Positions 25,206 through 32,881 of a stretch of DNA of 52,045 bases are shown piece by piece. Within the stretch, counting starts at the first letter, position 1. The number at the start of each line of letters is the position of its first letter. The position numbers and the translations under genes were made by a program. This DNA is from an uncultured Clostridia bacterium (GTDB lineage Bacteria; Bacillota; Clostridia; Christensenellales; Borkfalkiaceae). The stretch spans positions 1-52,045 of the forward strand of contig CANQUN010000007.1 of the NCBI GenBank assembly GCA_947627065.1, in the 5' to 3' direction. The notes below the pieces were generated by a model, which did no database searches, was not told the DNA's origin, and was given only the letters and a program-made list of their open reading frames with translations.

Positions 25206-27007
25206 CAGTTCTCCTTTGCCTGCGATTCGTAGACTTCTCTGTAAATGGTGGAACGTGCGAGCAGTTGTTCGTGCGTGCCGACGTCGGATATCTCGCCCTT
25301 GTCCATGACCACTATCTTGTCGCAATCGTAAACGGAAGATATCCTCTGGGCTATAATTATCTTTGTCGTACCGGGTATATATTCTCTGAGGGCGCGGCGG
25401 ATCTTTTCGTCGGTTGCCGTGTCCACGGCGCTCGTGCTGTCGTCGAGAATGAGAATCTTGGGTTTTTTAAGCAGGGCGCGGGCTATGCACAGCCTCTGCT
25501 TCTGCCCGCCGGACACGTTCACTCCCCCCTGCCCGAGATCTGTGTTGTATCCGTTTGGGAAAGAAGTTATGAAATCGTGCGCGCAACTCATGCGGCAGGC
25601 TTGCTCTACTTCTTCATCCGTCGCGTCGGGATTGCCCCACCTGAGGTTATCGGCAATAGTCCCAGAAAACAGTACGTTTTTCTGCAAGACCATGGAAACG
25701 CTTTCCCTAAGTTCGTAAAGCGAATATTCCTTTACGTCGTGTCCGCCCACGAGAACCCTGCCCGACACGCAGTCGTAAAACCTTGGTATGAGCTGAACGA
25801 GACTGGATTTTCCTTCTCCCGTGCCCGCGATTATGCCCACGGTCTCGCCCGATTCTATCCTGAGGTTTATGTTTTTGAGCACGCAGTTGTCCTTGCTGCC
25901 CGAATAGGAGAAATCGACGTTTTCAAACACGATCTGCCCGTTTGCAACCTTGAGGCCGTCGTTCTCCCCGCCTACGATGCCTATCTCTTCGTCGAGGACT
26001 TCGTTTATCCTGTTCATGGAAGCCCTGCTCAAAGACATGGTGACGAATATGAACGAAACCATGGCAAGCGAGTTGACTATCTGCGTGGAATAAGTCATGA
26101 GGCTTATAAGTTCGGCAGAACCGAGCCGCCCTTCAAACACGACGGCCTTGCCGCCCAAAAGCAGGAGGATTATTGTGCACGTCCACATGACCGCCATCTG
26201 CACGGGACCTGAGAACACAAACACTTTTTCTGCACGCCGCTGGGCGTTTTTGAGGTCGGTGGCAGAAGCGTCAAACTTTTCCTTTTCGTAATCCTCGCGG
26301 ACAAAGGACTTGACTTCTCTTGCCGCAACGAGGTTTTCCTGAACGGCTGCGTTGAGCGCGTCGTACTTTTTGAGCATGGCGCGGAAACGCGGGTGCCCCA
26401 CGGATACCATGGCGAGGAGTGCGCACGCGAGGACGGGAATGGCGAGGATGAATATCAGCGACAACTCGGCGTCGATGGAAATTGCCATGATAGCGGCGCA
26501 GATTATCATAATCGGCGCACGGACGAACATCCTTATCACCTGGTGATAGGTGTTTTGCATGTTCGTTACGTCGGTGGTGAGTCTGGTTACCAGCGAAGGC
26601 GTGGAATATCTGTCGGTGTTGTTAAAGGAAAATTCCTGTACTTTGTAGAAAAGTCTCTGCCTGAGGTTGCGGGCGAAGCCCATGGAAGCGACCGCCGCGG
26701 TTCTGCCCGCAAGTATGCCGAAAGCAAGCGAACACAGGGCGGCGATTATCATCATTACGCCGACCACGACGATGAATCTCGTATTGTCGTTGATGTTGTC
26801 TATGGGTATGTAGGCTTTGAGCGGAAAATTCTGCTCCTTGTAAAGCCCGCCGTCAACTATGGTGGCCATCAGAAGGGGTATGAACACCTCGAGCAGCACT
26901 TCCATTATTATGAACAGCGGGGTCAGCACGGTCATCAGCACGTTGCCCTTTACGCAAGGAAGGATGTTTCTGCCAAACCTCTTTTTGTCTTTCTTGTTCT
27001 TTGTCAA
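25205..27007 (-). CDS. ABC exporter half-transporter (degenerate Walker B)
   Basis: 600 residues, six-helix exporter domain plus ATPase domain. Walker A reads AGTGEGKSS and the signature NVSGGQKQR is intact, but Walker B ends LILDDSTSAVD: Asp stands where the catalytic Glu should be. This is the hallmark of the degenerate subunit in heterodimeric exporters such as BmrC/BmrD and TM287/288. The start is probably TTG at 27007, with GGAG seven bases before it and lying just past the TGA of the peptidase gene; TTG at 27025 is the alternative, six codons longer. Confidence 0.92.
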   Translation of the reverse strand: MTKNKKDKKRFGRNILPCVKGNVLMTVLTPLFIIMEVLLEVFIPLLMATIVDGGLYKEQNFPLKAYIPIDNINDNTRFIVVVGVMMIIAALCSLAFGILAGRTAAVASMGFARNLRQRLFYKVQEFSFNNTDRYSTPSLVTRLTTDVTNMQNTYHQVIRMFVRAPIMIICAAIMAISIDAELSLIFILAIPVLACALLAMVSVGHPRFRAMLKKYDALNAAVQENLVAAREVKSFVREDYEKEKFDASATDLKNAQRRAEKVFVFSGPVQMAVMWTCTIILLLLGGKAVVFEGRLGSAELISLMTYSTQIVNSLAMVSFIFVTMSLSRASMNRINEVLDEEIGIVGGENDGLKVANGQIVFENVDFSYSGSKDNCVLKNINLRIESGETVGIIAGTGEGKSSLVQLIPRFYDCVSGRVLVGGHDVKEYSLYELRESVSMVLQKNVLFSGTIADNLRWGNPDATDEEVEQACRMSCAHDFITSFPNGYNTDLGQGGVNVSGGQKQRLCIARALLKKPKILILDDSTSAVDTATDEKIRRALREYIPGTTKIIIAQRISSVYDCDKIVVMDKGEISDVGTHEQLLARSTIYREVYESQAKEN

Positions 27008-27008
27008 T

Positions 27009-27719
27009 TCAGGTCTCCGATGCAAAGCAGGTTATTTCTTTTTCCTCTGTCAGTTTCCCCTTATCTTCAACGTAAAACGCCCTTCCTCCCGAAGAGAGCA
27101 CGCGAACGGGCCGTTCGTTTTCAAAGACCACCGCACAGTTGTCCTCAACTGCAAGCGCTTTTACGCCCGTGCCCTTTACGGCGGACAGGAAATCCCCCCT
27201 CCTCAGGTTGTAATGGGGGCACGCCGTACCTTTGAGCCAGCCCATACCGCGGCAGAGGGAGTATCCCTCTCTCCCCGCCATGCGGGAATCGGTGTAAATC
27301 TCTTCAAACCAGCATATCGCCCCGGCGGACAGACCTGCGATAATCACGCCGCGTTCGTAGGCGTCTTTCACGAGCGGCAGGATGCCCGACTCTTTCCAAC
27401 TCTCCAGCATGAACAGCGTGTCTCCGCCGCCCACGTACACGAGGTCGGCAAGGGCAAATTTTTCTTCAAGACGGGCGTATTCGGTCTTTTTGAACACCGT
27501 CATCGCCACGTCCGCCTTCATGCCGAGTTCGGAAGTGTATGTCTTTCTGAAACTGTTGAAGTACGGCATGTAATCGTGGCTGGCGGTGCCCACGAACAGC
27601 GCGTTGGGGCGGCGCCCCTCGGCCGAAGCGTAAACCATTGCGGCAATTTCTCTGTCGATGGGCAACGTCGATTTATCTTTGATTTCCCCGCCTCCTATGG
27701 CAACGATCACTCTTTTCAT
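27009..27719 (-). CDS. Peptidase S51 (dipeptidase E-like)
   Basis: 236 residues from ATG 27719 (MKRVIVAIGGGEI). Class-I glutamine-amidotransferase-like fold of the S51 family: LVYVGGGDTLFML, nucleophile elbow AGLSAGAICW (Ser131) and a downstream CPHYN His. Peptidase E hydrolyses dipeptides beginning with Asp; cyanophycinases and related enzymes share the fold, so the substrate is open. It is the first gene of the operon with the exporters, two-component system and PrsW-like protein. No strong Shine-Dalgarno is seen. Confidence 0.85.
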   Translation of the reverse strand: MKRVIVAIGGGEIKDKSTLPIDREIAAMVYASAEGRRPNALFVGTASHDYMPYFNSFRKTYTSELGMKADVAMTVFKKTEYARLEEKFALADLVYVGGGDTLFMLESWKESGILPLVKDAYERGVIIAGLSAGAICWFEEIYTDSRMAGREGYSLCRGMGWLKGTACPHYNLRRGDFLSAVKGTGVKALAVEDNCAVVFENERPVRVLSSGGRAFYVEDKGKLTEEKEITCFASET

Positions 27720-27771
27720 ATTGGCGTAAAAAAACAAAATAACACTGTAAATATTATTTTGTTATATATAT

Positions 27772-27800
27772 ATTATAACATACCCGAACGGTTTCGGCAA
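27772..27800 (-). promoter_or_regulatory. Promoter of the S51-ABC-TCS-PrsW-like operon
   Basis: Minus-strand TTGCCG (27800-27795), 17-base spacer, TATAAT (27777-27772). An AT-rich palindrome (27761-27779, GTTATA...TATAAC) covers the -10 element and could be a regulator site. The leader to ATG 27719 is about 45 bases. Confidence 0.75.
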
Positions 27801-27825
27801 CTTATTTGAGTTAAAAAAGCGGCCA

Positions 27826-27853
27826 AATAAAAAAGAACGCCCGCAAAAGGGCG
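27826..27853 (-). terminator. Terminator after the small-membrane-protein operon
   Basis: Minus-strand stem CGCCC/GGGCG (27849-27853 with 27838-27842) and a T-rich tail TTCTTTTTTATTT. It ends the operon whose last gene stops at 28021. The 170 bases between (27854-28020) show nothing else. Confidence 0.78.
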
Positions 27854-28020
27854 CCCCAAACCGCAAAAGTTTCAAGAGGTTTTTGTCGTATTCCGTTCCG
27901 ACATTTGCGCAGGTGAACACGAAACTGTTTTACTGCAACTAAAACCGAAGCCTGCAAACGAACACGCCGCGCGGACAGACACGAACAACTTTGAAATCGC
28001 CGTTCTCCCCCAAGCCGCCG

Positions 28021-28887
28021 CTATTCGTTTTCAAACTCCTTTCTCATTCGTTCGTGCTCAACCGCAAAATAGGCAAAAGAACTTTGTTTTGCAAAGGGTA
28101 TCAGGCCGAAGCAGGCGGGCAATGCGATATCCAACCCGCTCATGTTTTCAACGGGAATGACGCCCCAATCGAGCAAGACGGAGAAAACGAGCAGAGCGGC
28201 GCACACGAGCGCGTCGGCCGCCAGATGCCAAACCGCGCTCTTTTGCGAAGCGTACTTTATGGAATAAACTTTGTAAAAACTGACGATGTTGTAGATAAAA
28301 ACAAGCGCGAGCAACACAGTATAAACCCATTCGTAGCGCACCGCAAATTTCCCGACCGCGATGACGACGGCAATGGGGACAATGCCGTTCCACCTGTAAA
28401 ACTTTCTGCTCTTTAACAGAAAATCCATGCCGCGGGAATCAAGTTTTATTAGGTTTGCGGCAACGGCGCGCCGCACTTCTTCCTCGCTCATCTTCCCCGC
28501 GCTGCGCATGAGACAAAAATAAAAAGCCAGCGCCGCTATCTCCAAGATAAAGAGAAAGACGACGGCCAAAACGGGACTGTTTGCAAAATGAGATATGGCG
28601 ATTGCCCCCGTAAATCCCACAAAATAAGCCCATGGCACGAGGATTATGCTTCTTTTGCAGACATATAGATAAGGCTGGGAATATTTGTCAAAACAAGCCG
28701 CGACGGTAAGCAGCACGAGCAGCGTTAAAAACCAGCAGAATCCGCCCGCAAAATCCTCTCCCGAAAAATCGGGGCGGGTCAAGATGAGCGTTGCCAAAAC
28801 GGAATAGATTACGCTGAGGACAACGAGCAGTATTTTATGGTGTTTGAGTTTGTCAAGGCAGGATTCTGTCATATCGTCAAAGGGCAT
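28021..28887 (-). CDS. Polytopic membrane protein, unknown (last gene of TM operon)
   Basis: 288 residues with about seven or eight predicted transmembrane helices and a charged cytoplasmic loop in the middle (about 130-160, KMSEEEVRRAVAANLIK). No family recognised. It lies 18 bases after the neighbouring 153-residue membrane gene and is followed by a terminator, so it closes a five-gene transcript. Nothing suggests an enzyme; a transport, immunity or sensing role is equally possible. Confidence 0.72.
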   Translation of the reverse strand: MPFDDMTESCLDKLKHHKILLVVLSVIYSVLATLILTRPDFSGEDFAGGFCWFLTLLVLLTVAACFDKYSQPYLYVCKRSIILVPWAYFVGFTGAIAISHFANSPVLAVVFLFILEIAALAFYFCLMRSAGKMSEEEVRRAVAANLIKLDSRGMDFLLKSRKFYRWNGIVPIAVVIAVGKFAVRYEWVYTVLLALVFIYNIVSFYKVYSIKYASQKSAVWHLAADALVCAALLVFSVLLDWGVIPVENMSGLDIALPACFGLIPFAKQSSFAYFAVEHERMRKEFENE

Positions 28888-28905
28888 ATTTTAAGATACC
28901 GCGGA

Positions 28906-29367
28906 TCACTTCTTTTTCCTAACCCGATTGCAATATCTGACAATGGCGGCCTTTTCGGTCGCGTAATAGTCAATTACCATGTAAACGACGTGGGATATGA
29001 CGATGATGAGCGTAACAAAAAGATATTCGTGCCGATAGAACGCGCCTTCCCTCGTTATGGATAGCCGCACGTTGAGGGCGGACTGCACCGCTGCCGCCGC
29101 GATGAATATGGCGTGAACGGCAATTTCCGCCCAAAAATACGGGGTTATTTTCAAATTCGGCTCGGCTTTGTACGCCTTGTACCTGTTTTTGCAGGACAGG
29201 CAGAACAAGTACAGGAACACTGCCTCGAAGATGTAATTTACAAACAGCAGATCGGGAGTGAAACCAATGAGCAGGATTGCGCCCGTCAAGGTCCCCGCGG
29301 CCATGTACGGTCCGCCTATCCAAGGAAGCAGATTTTTGGGATTTGAGATTTCAATTTCCTTTTTCAT
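28906..29367 (-). CDS. Small four-helix membrane protein, unknown
   Basis: 153 residues. The cytoplasmic N-terminus (MKKEIEISNPKNLLPWIGGP) is followed by about four transmembrane helices and a basic C-terminus (RYCNRVRKKK), consistent with positive-inside ends. No motif recognised. It starts 12 bases downstream of the 126-residue gene's stop. Confidence 0.7.
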   Translation of the reverse strand: MKKEIEISNPKNLLPWIGGPYMAAGTLTGAILLIGFTPDLLFVNYIFEAVFLYLFCLSCKNRYKAYKAEPNLKITPYFWAEIAVHAIFIAAAAVQSALNVRLSITREGAFYRHEYLFVTLIIVISHVVYMVIDYYATEKAAIVRYCNRVRKKK

Positions 29368-29379
29368 GTCGGAACACGG

Positions 29380-29760
29380 TCAACGACGGTTGCCCGAAAG
29401 ATATTTTTTAAGTTTAAGATACCATACAAGGTCAAAGAAACACATCGTTACAGGCAACGTAACCAATGCGGAGACAACGATTGCCAAAAGGCTTTTACTT
29501 TGCAGAACGTCTGCATGAAAGACAAACTGCAACATGCATCCGACGATTACGCCCACCGCAACCGCGGCGAGCAAGGACGCGGCCATCCTGATTGTTTTCA
29601 GTTTTTTATCTCGGATTCCCGCCGCAAAGTCCAAGGCCGAAATCTTTTTTGAAATCAAGCCGTCAACGGCGGCAAACGGCAAGAACAGCAGCGCCGCGCC
29701 AAGGTAAAAGAAAATCGTGCTCAATGCACCGTCTATCCAGACGTCGAGCAATGTTGACAT
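29380..29760 (-). CDS. Small three-helix membrane protein, unknown
   Basis: 126 residues with three hydrophobic segments (about 13-35, 58-80, 92-112) and a basic C-terminus. AAAGGGG precedes ATG 29760. The 86 bases upstream hold an inverted TTGTTGT/ACAACAA pair but no convincing promoter, so transcription probably continues from the upstream genes. Confidence 0.68.
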   Translation of the reverse strand: MSTLLDVWIDGALSTIFFYLGAALLFLPFAAVDGLISKKISALDFAAGIRDKKLKTIRMAASLLAAVAVGVIVGCMLQFVFHADVLQSKSLLAIVVSALVTLPVTMCFFDLVWYLKLKKYLSGNRR

Positions 29761-29846
29761 ATTGCACCCCTTTCAACTTGTATATTGTTGTCCTTTGTCC
29801 TTACAACAAATCCCCGTAACGCCTGCCGCGTTATCCTTTCCTCTCT

Positions 29847-30590
29847 TTATAAATCAGTTTTGTCCTGCCTGCCCTCTTCGCCCTGCGGCCTTTTGGCGCG
29901 GGGTCTGTAAAAGAGCAAGTTTATGATGTTTATAACAAGACTTATCGGTATGAGAATGGCCGACACGCGGGTGAGAGTTACGTTATTTTTAACAAGGCCG
30001 GCAACACCGATTGAAACGGCCGCGATGAGCATGACCACGACGCACACGCACAGAACGATATATACGGTCTTTTGGGTCTTTGTGCGCGTTCTGCGCGGCC
30101 GCGTTCCTTCCTGCGCGTCGGCGTCCGCGGTCGGCTCTTCCTCCTCCGCGTCCTCGGCTTCGGGCGGGCGTTCCAAGGAAACCGCAACGATTTTGGAAAC
30201 AACAGTTGCGTAGAACGCTACGACCAGAACGATTCCCATCACCAATGCAAACACGCCCGAGATGCCGCCAAACAGCGCAAGTGCGTAAGCGAGGATACAA
30301 ACCGCCGTGCCGACAAGGGTGATGCACGCGGCAACGGTATGTTTTCTGTTGATTTTTTCGTCCGTTATGCTGTCTTTATACAACATTTTGCAGACGAGAA
30401 CATCCGCTTGGCTGAGCAGGAACGAAACGAAGAACAACAGGAACTCGACTTTCAGTAAAACGAGTTCCGTATGTCCAAGTATGTGTAGTATGATTTCGGC
30501 AATGGGAAGGGCAACCAATACCGCGCTCAGTTCGCCTTGCAGAATCTTGTAAACGATGTCGTGAGTCTTGCTTCTACAGGTCGGTTTCAT
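29847..30590 (-). CDS. Six-helix membrane protein, paralogue of the following gene
   Basis: 247 residues. The first 150 match the neighbouring 164-residue protein in layout and motifs: QADVLVCKMLY against QADILIRKKLY, and RKHTVAACITLVGTAVC against KKHTVAVFVALVSSALC. An acidic then basic linker (about 158-190) and two extra helices are added at the C-terminus. It probably arose by duplication. Function unknown. It lies ten bases after its paralogue. Confidence 0.74.
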   Translation of the reverse strand: MKPTCRSKTHDIVYKILQGELSAVLVALPIAEIILHILGHTELVLLKVEFLLFFVSFLLSQADVLVCKMLYKDSITDEKINRKHTVAACITLVGTAVCILAYALALFGGISGVFALVMGIVLVVAFYATVVSKIVAVSLERPPEAEDAEEEEPTADADAQEGTRPRRTRTKTQKTVYIVLCVCVVVMLIAAVSIGVAGLVKNNVTLTRVSAILIPISLVINIINLLFYRPRAKRPQGEEGRQDKTDL

Positions 30591-30600
30591 CTTTGTCGTT

Positions 30601-31068
30601 TTATCTCCTTTCTTGTCCGTTACGGTCCGAATTTTCGGTTTTAGCCCCTCGGGTAAGTGAATATCCGACGGCGAGGGCGGCCGAAGTTGCGAGTATTGCC
30701 AAAATGGTAATTACGATGAGCGACAGGCGGATTGCGCCCGAGAATCTGCAAAATTTAAGCAGAGCAAAGAAAACCGCGCAGAGCGCCGAAGAGACGAGCG
30801 CGACGAAAACGGCAACGGTGTGTTTTTTGTCCTGTTTGTCGGCGTTGCCGCTTGTGTACAGTTTTTTACGGATGAGAATATCCGCTTGCCAGAGCGACAC
30901 CACGGCGAACATCAAGACGATTTCCACATTTGCCAGAACGGGCTTTTCTTGCCCGATTATAAGAAATACAATGTAGGCGACGGCGATTGCGGCAATCGCG
31001 CAGTAAAGCAGCGCTTGCAACGCTTTGAAGATTGTCTCGTAAGTCTTGTTACCTGCTTGTTGTTTCAT
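30601..31068 (-). CDS. Four-helix membrane protein, first gene of TM operon
   Basis: 155 residues from ATG 31068, chosen because GAGGGG sits about six bases upstream; an earlier ATG at 31095 lacks a site. There are four transmembrane helices with a conserved QAD...KKLY segment between helices 2 and 3, shared with the next protein. No family recognised. It has a leader of about 165 bases from a well-formed promoter at 31239-31267. Confidence 0.74.
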   Translation of the reverse strand: MKQQAGNKTYETIFKALQALLYCAIAAIAVAYIVFLIIGQEKPVLANVEIVLMFAVVSLWQADILIRKKLYTSGNADKQDKKHTVAVFVALVSSALCAVFFALLKFCRFSGAIRLSLIVITILAILATSAALAVGYSLTRGAKTENSDRNGQERR

Positions 31069-31238
31069 ATTTGTCCCCTCTTCTTCTTTGTTCATCTTCT
31101 TTTGGCGGATTCGCCCCTCTGTGCCGCTTCCTTCGTGCGGTGATTCTCAGTGGTCTGAGGCGTTTGTCTTTAAGGTTTTTGCTATCCGCCGTGCTTTGTG
31201 ATTTGGAGGCCGCCGCGTTGCGGCAACCTGCATTTACC

Positions 31239-31267
31239 ATTATATAACCGCCACGGAAAAATTGCAA
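31239..31267 (-). promoter_or_regulatory. Promoter of the small-membrane-protein operon
   Basis: Minus-strand TTGCAA (31267-31262), 17-base spacer, TATAAT (31244-31239). It lies immediately downstream of three direct repeats and the terminator of the XRE gene. The leader contains a GC-rich hairpin (about 31208-31224). Confidence 0.82.
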
Positions 31268-31278
31268 ATATTTTCCGC

Positions 31279-31306
31279 TTGACATTTACTTGACAATTTG
31301 TTGACA
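31279..31306. repeat. Three direct TTGACA repeats, 11-bp period, upstream of -35
   Basis: Plus-strand TTGACA occurs at 31279-31284, 31290-31295 and 31301-31306, with AT-rich five-base spacers between. The nearest copy ends 12 bases from the -35 hexamer on the minus strand. Same-face, one-turn spacing is typical of a multimeric activator or repressor site. The adjacent XRE protein is the obvious candidate ligand, by position only. Confidence 0.72.
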
Positions 31307-31322
31307 ACGGGGTTTTTCTGCG

Positions 31323-31344
31323 AAAAAGGCGGCTTTTTGCCGCC
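31323..31344 (-). terminator. Terminator of the XRE gene
   Basis: Minus-strand stem GGCGGC/GCCGCC (31339-31344 with 31328-31333), AAAAA loop, TTTTT tail. It separates the XRE gene from the TM operon. Confidence 0.85.
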
Positions 31345-31351
31345 ACGAGGT

Positions 31352-31840
31352 TTAAGATTTAACTTGTTTTACCCTTACCCTCAACACGATGAGAACGGCG
31401 CACGCAACCATGGTAATAAGCGTTATCGTAAACACGACGTAAAAGGTCGATTGCGGAATGCTGTAGGAGTTGTCCACCATGTCGCCCGTGTTGGAAGTGA
31501 ACGTGATGAAGCCCAAGAGCACCGTGATGACGGCCATGATTGCCGCAGCGGCCGAAGCGAGCGCCGCCGTTACGGTAAGGACCTTTTCTCTTGTGCGGCT
31601 CTGCCCGTCGGTCGGGCATTCGCCTACGCCATCGCAAGCGTCCGTCCAGTCCGCAAACTCTTCCCGCTTAAGGCCGAGGACGCGGCACAGCGCGTCTATA
31701 TTTTCGCTACCGGGCTGAAATTTGTTGTTCTCCCACTGCGAAACGGTCTGGCGGGAAACGCCCACCGAATCCGCAAGCTCTTCCTGAGAAAGTCCCTTAA
31801 CCTTGCGCGCCCTGTAAATTTTATCGCCCAAACTTTCCAT
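31352..31840 (-). CDS. XRE-family regulator with two C-terminal transmembrane helices
   Basis: 162 residues. HTH_3 domain at 8-62 (LSQEELADSVGVSRQTVSQWENNKFQP), a polar linker (about 65-88), then two hydrophobic helices (about 89-112 and 130-152) and a basic end. This architecture is common in Bacillota: a DNA-binding domain held at the membrane, often regulating a neighbouring membrane or transport operon. GGAG precedes ATG 31840. It ends eight bases before its terminator, just upstream of the TM operon promoter. Ligand unknown. Confidence 0.88.
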   Translation of the reverse strand: MESLGDKIYRARKVKGLSQEELADSVGVSRQTVSQWENNKFQPGSENIDALCRVLGLKREEFADWTDACDGVGECPTDGQSRTREKVLTVTAALASAAAAIMAVITVLLGFITFTSNTGDMVDNSYSIPQSTFYVVFTITLITMVACAVLIVLRVRVKQVKS

Positions 31841-31871
31841 CGTCCCTCTCCGTCCTAAACCGACAAGCGTG

Positions 31872-31921
31872 CGGCTTTATTCGCCGCAGCGCAGTTCGGA
31901 GCACACGGCTTTATTCGCCGC
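31872..31921. repeat. Two identical 16-bp hairpin repeats upstream of the XRE gene
   Basis: CGGCTTTATTCGCCGC occurs at 31872-31887 and 31906-31921. Each copy is a small stem (GCGGC/GCCGC type) around TTTATTC. They lie 34 bp apart between the PAP2 stop and the XRE start; the second contains the PAP2 stop codon. Operator or weak terminator pair. Confidence 0.6.
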
Positions 31922-32879
31922 CGCAAAACTTTGTAAGCGGACGGACGGCCTTCTTCTCGTAAACCAGCCACACGGCAAAGAAAGACACGAAAAAGGTTAC
32001 CGAACCGCCAACGAGCACATCGGAGAAATAATGCGCGCCCATGAGCACCCTGCCGAAGGCCACCATGCCCGTGTAAAGAACGGAGGCGAGGAGGCAGATG
32101 ATCTTTCCGCTCTTGTCCGAAAACGTTTTGAAAACGTAAGGAACGGCAAGCAGCGTGTAGGTTATGCCCGCCGCCGTGGTGTGCCCCGAGGGGAAAGAAC
32201 GTAACGCGTCTCTTCGATAGTCCGCGGGGAGTCCTGCGGCAAAATTATCAAATTCCTCGGGTCTGCCGTTAAAGATGTACCAAGGGGTGAAGTGCGAAAA
32301 ATCGCTGTCTCCCCCGCAGACCATGGCGCGGAATCTCACCCTGTGGTTGACCGTCTTTATCCCCTGCGTTATAAGTTGTGAACACAGGGCGACGAATATT
32401 ATGACAACGGCAAAGGAAAGCTGCTTTCTCACCGAGCTTTTATCCATGAATCTCACGCCGACGAGCGCGACTGCCAGAATGCAGACTGCCACGGCTACGC
32501 GGAAAATTATGTAAATGTTGCCCTGATTGCCGCCCTTTATGTCGAGAAAATATTCGTGAATCTTGTGCGGGATGTACAGCGACGCTACCGCGAGCGCGAT
32601 GGCAGACACTATGCAGACGGGAATTTTAACCGCGTTGCGGCCGAAGTAGTACGCATTCCAGAACACTACCGAAAAGGCGTAGCACAAGAACAGATAGAGC
32701 GGGATTTCACCGAACATCTCTATCGCTATCGCAAAGTTGTTTGCAGAATAATATCTGCCCGGTTCGATGTGAACGAGGTATTTGCTTACATCGAGATCGT
32801 AAAGCCCCGCGAGCAGCAGCAGAACGGCGAACACGATGACCGCTATGGATGAATAGATAAGTGTTTTATGTTTCTTCAT
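31911..32879 (-). CDS. PAP2-superfamily membrane phosphatase
   Basis: 322 residues, about seven transmembrane helices. All three phosphatase motifs are visible: KTVNHRVRF (KxxxxxxRP-like; Arg present, Pro replaced), SFPSGHT and GRVLMGAHYFSDVL with the nucleophile-assisting His. It probably removes phosphate from lipid or undecaprenyl pyrophosphate on the outer membrane face. The first half carries extra helices beyond the minimal domain. It follows yitT after two bases. Confidence 0.88.
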   Translation of the reverse strand: MKKHKTLIYSSIAVIVFAVLLLLAGLYDLDVSKYLVHIEPGRYYSANNFAIAIEMFGEIPLYLFLCYAFSVVFWNAYYFGRNAVKIPVCIVSAIALAVASLYIPHKIHEYFLDIKGGNQGNIYIIFRVAVAVCILAVALVGVRFMDKSSVRKQLSFAVVIIFVALCSQLITQGIKTVNHRVRFRAMVCGGDSDFSHFTPWYIFNGRPEEFDNFAAGLPADYRRDALRSFPSGHTTAAGITYTLLAVPYVFKTFSDKSGKIICLLASVLYTGMVAFGRVLMGAHYFSDVLVGGSVTFFVSFFAVWLVYEKKAVRPLTKFCGGE

Positions 32880-32881
32880 GT

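Noticed and set aside
31049..31285. 78-codon minus-strand frame in the TM-operon leader
   Set aside because: It overlaps the promoter itself, has very basic random-looking composition and no ribosome site.
31279..31306. TTGACA hexamers as -35 elements of a plus-strand promoter
   Set aside because: No matching -10 at 16-18 bp and no plus-strand gene downstream.
31923..32879. PAP2 protein as UppP/BacA undecaprenyl pyrophosphatase of the other family
   Set aside because: The PSGH and H..SD motifs are PAP2-type; BacA motifs are absent.
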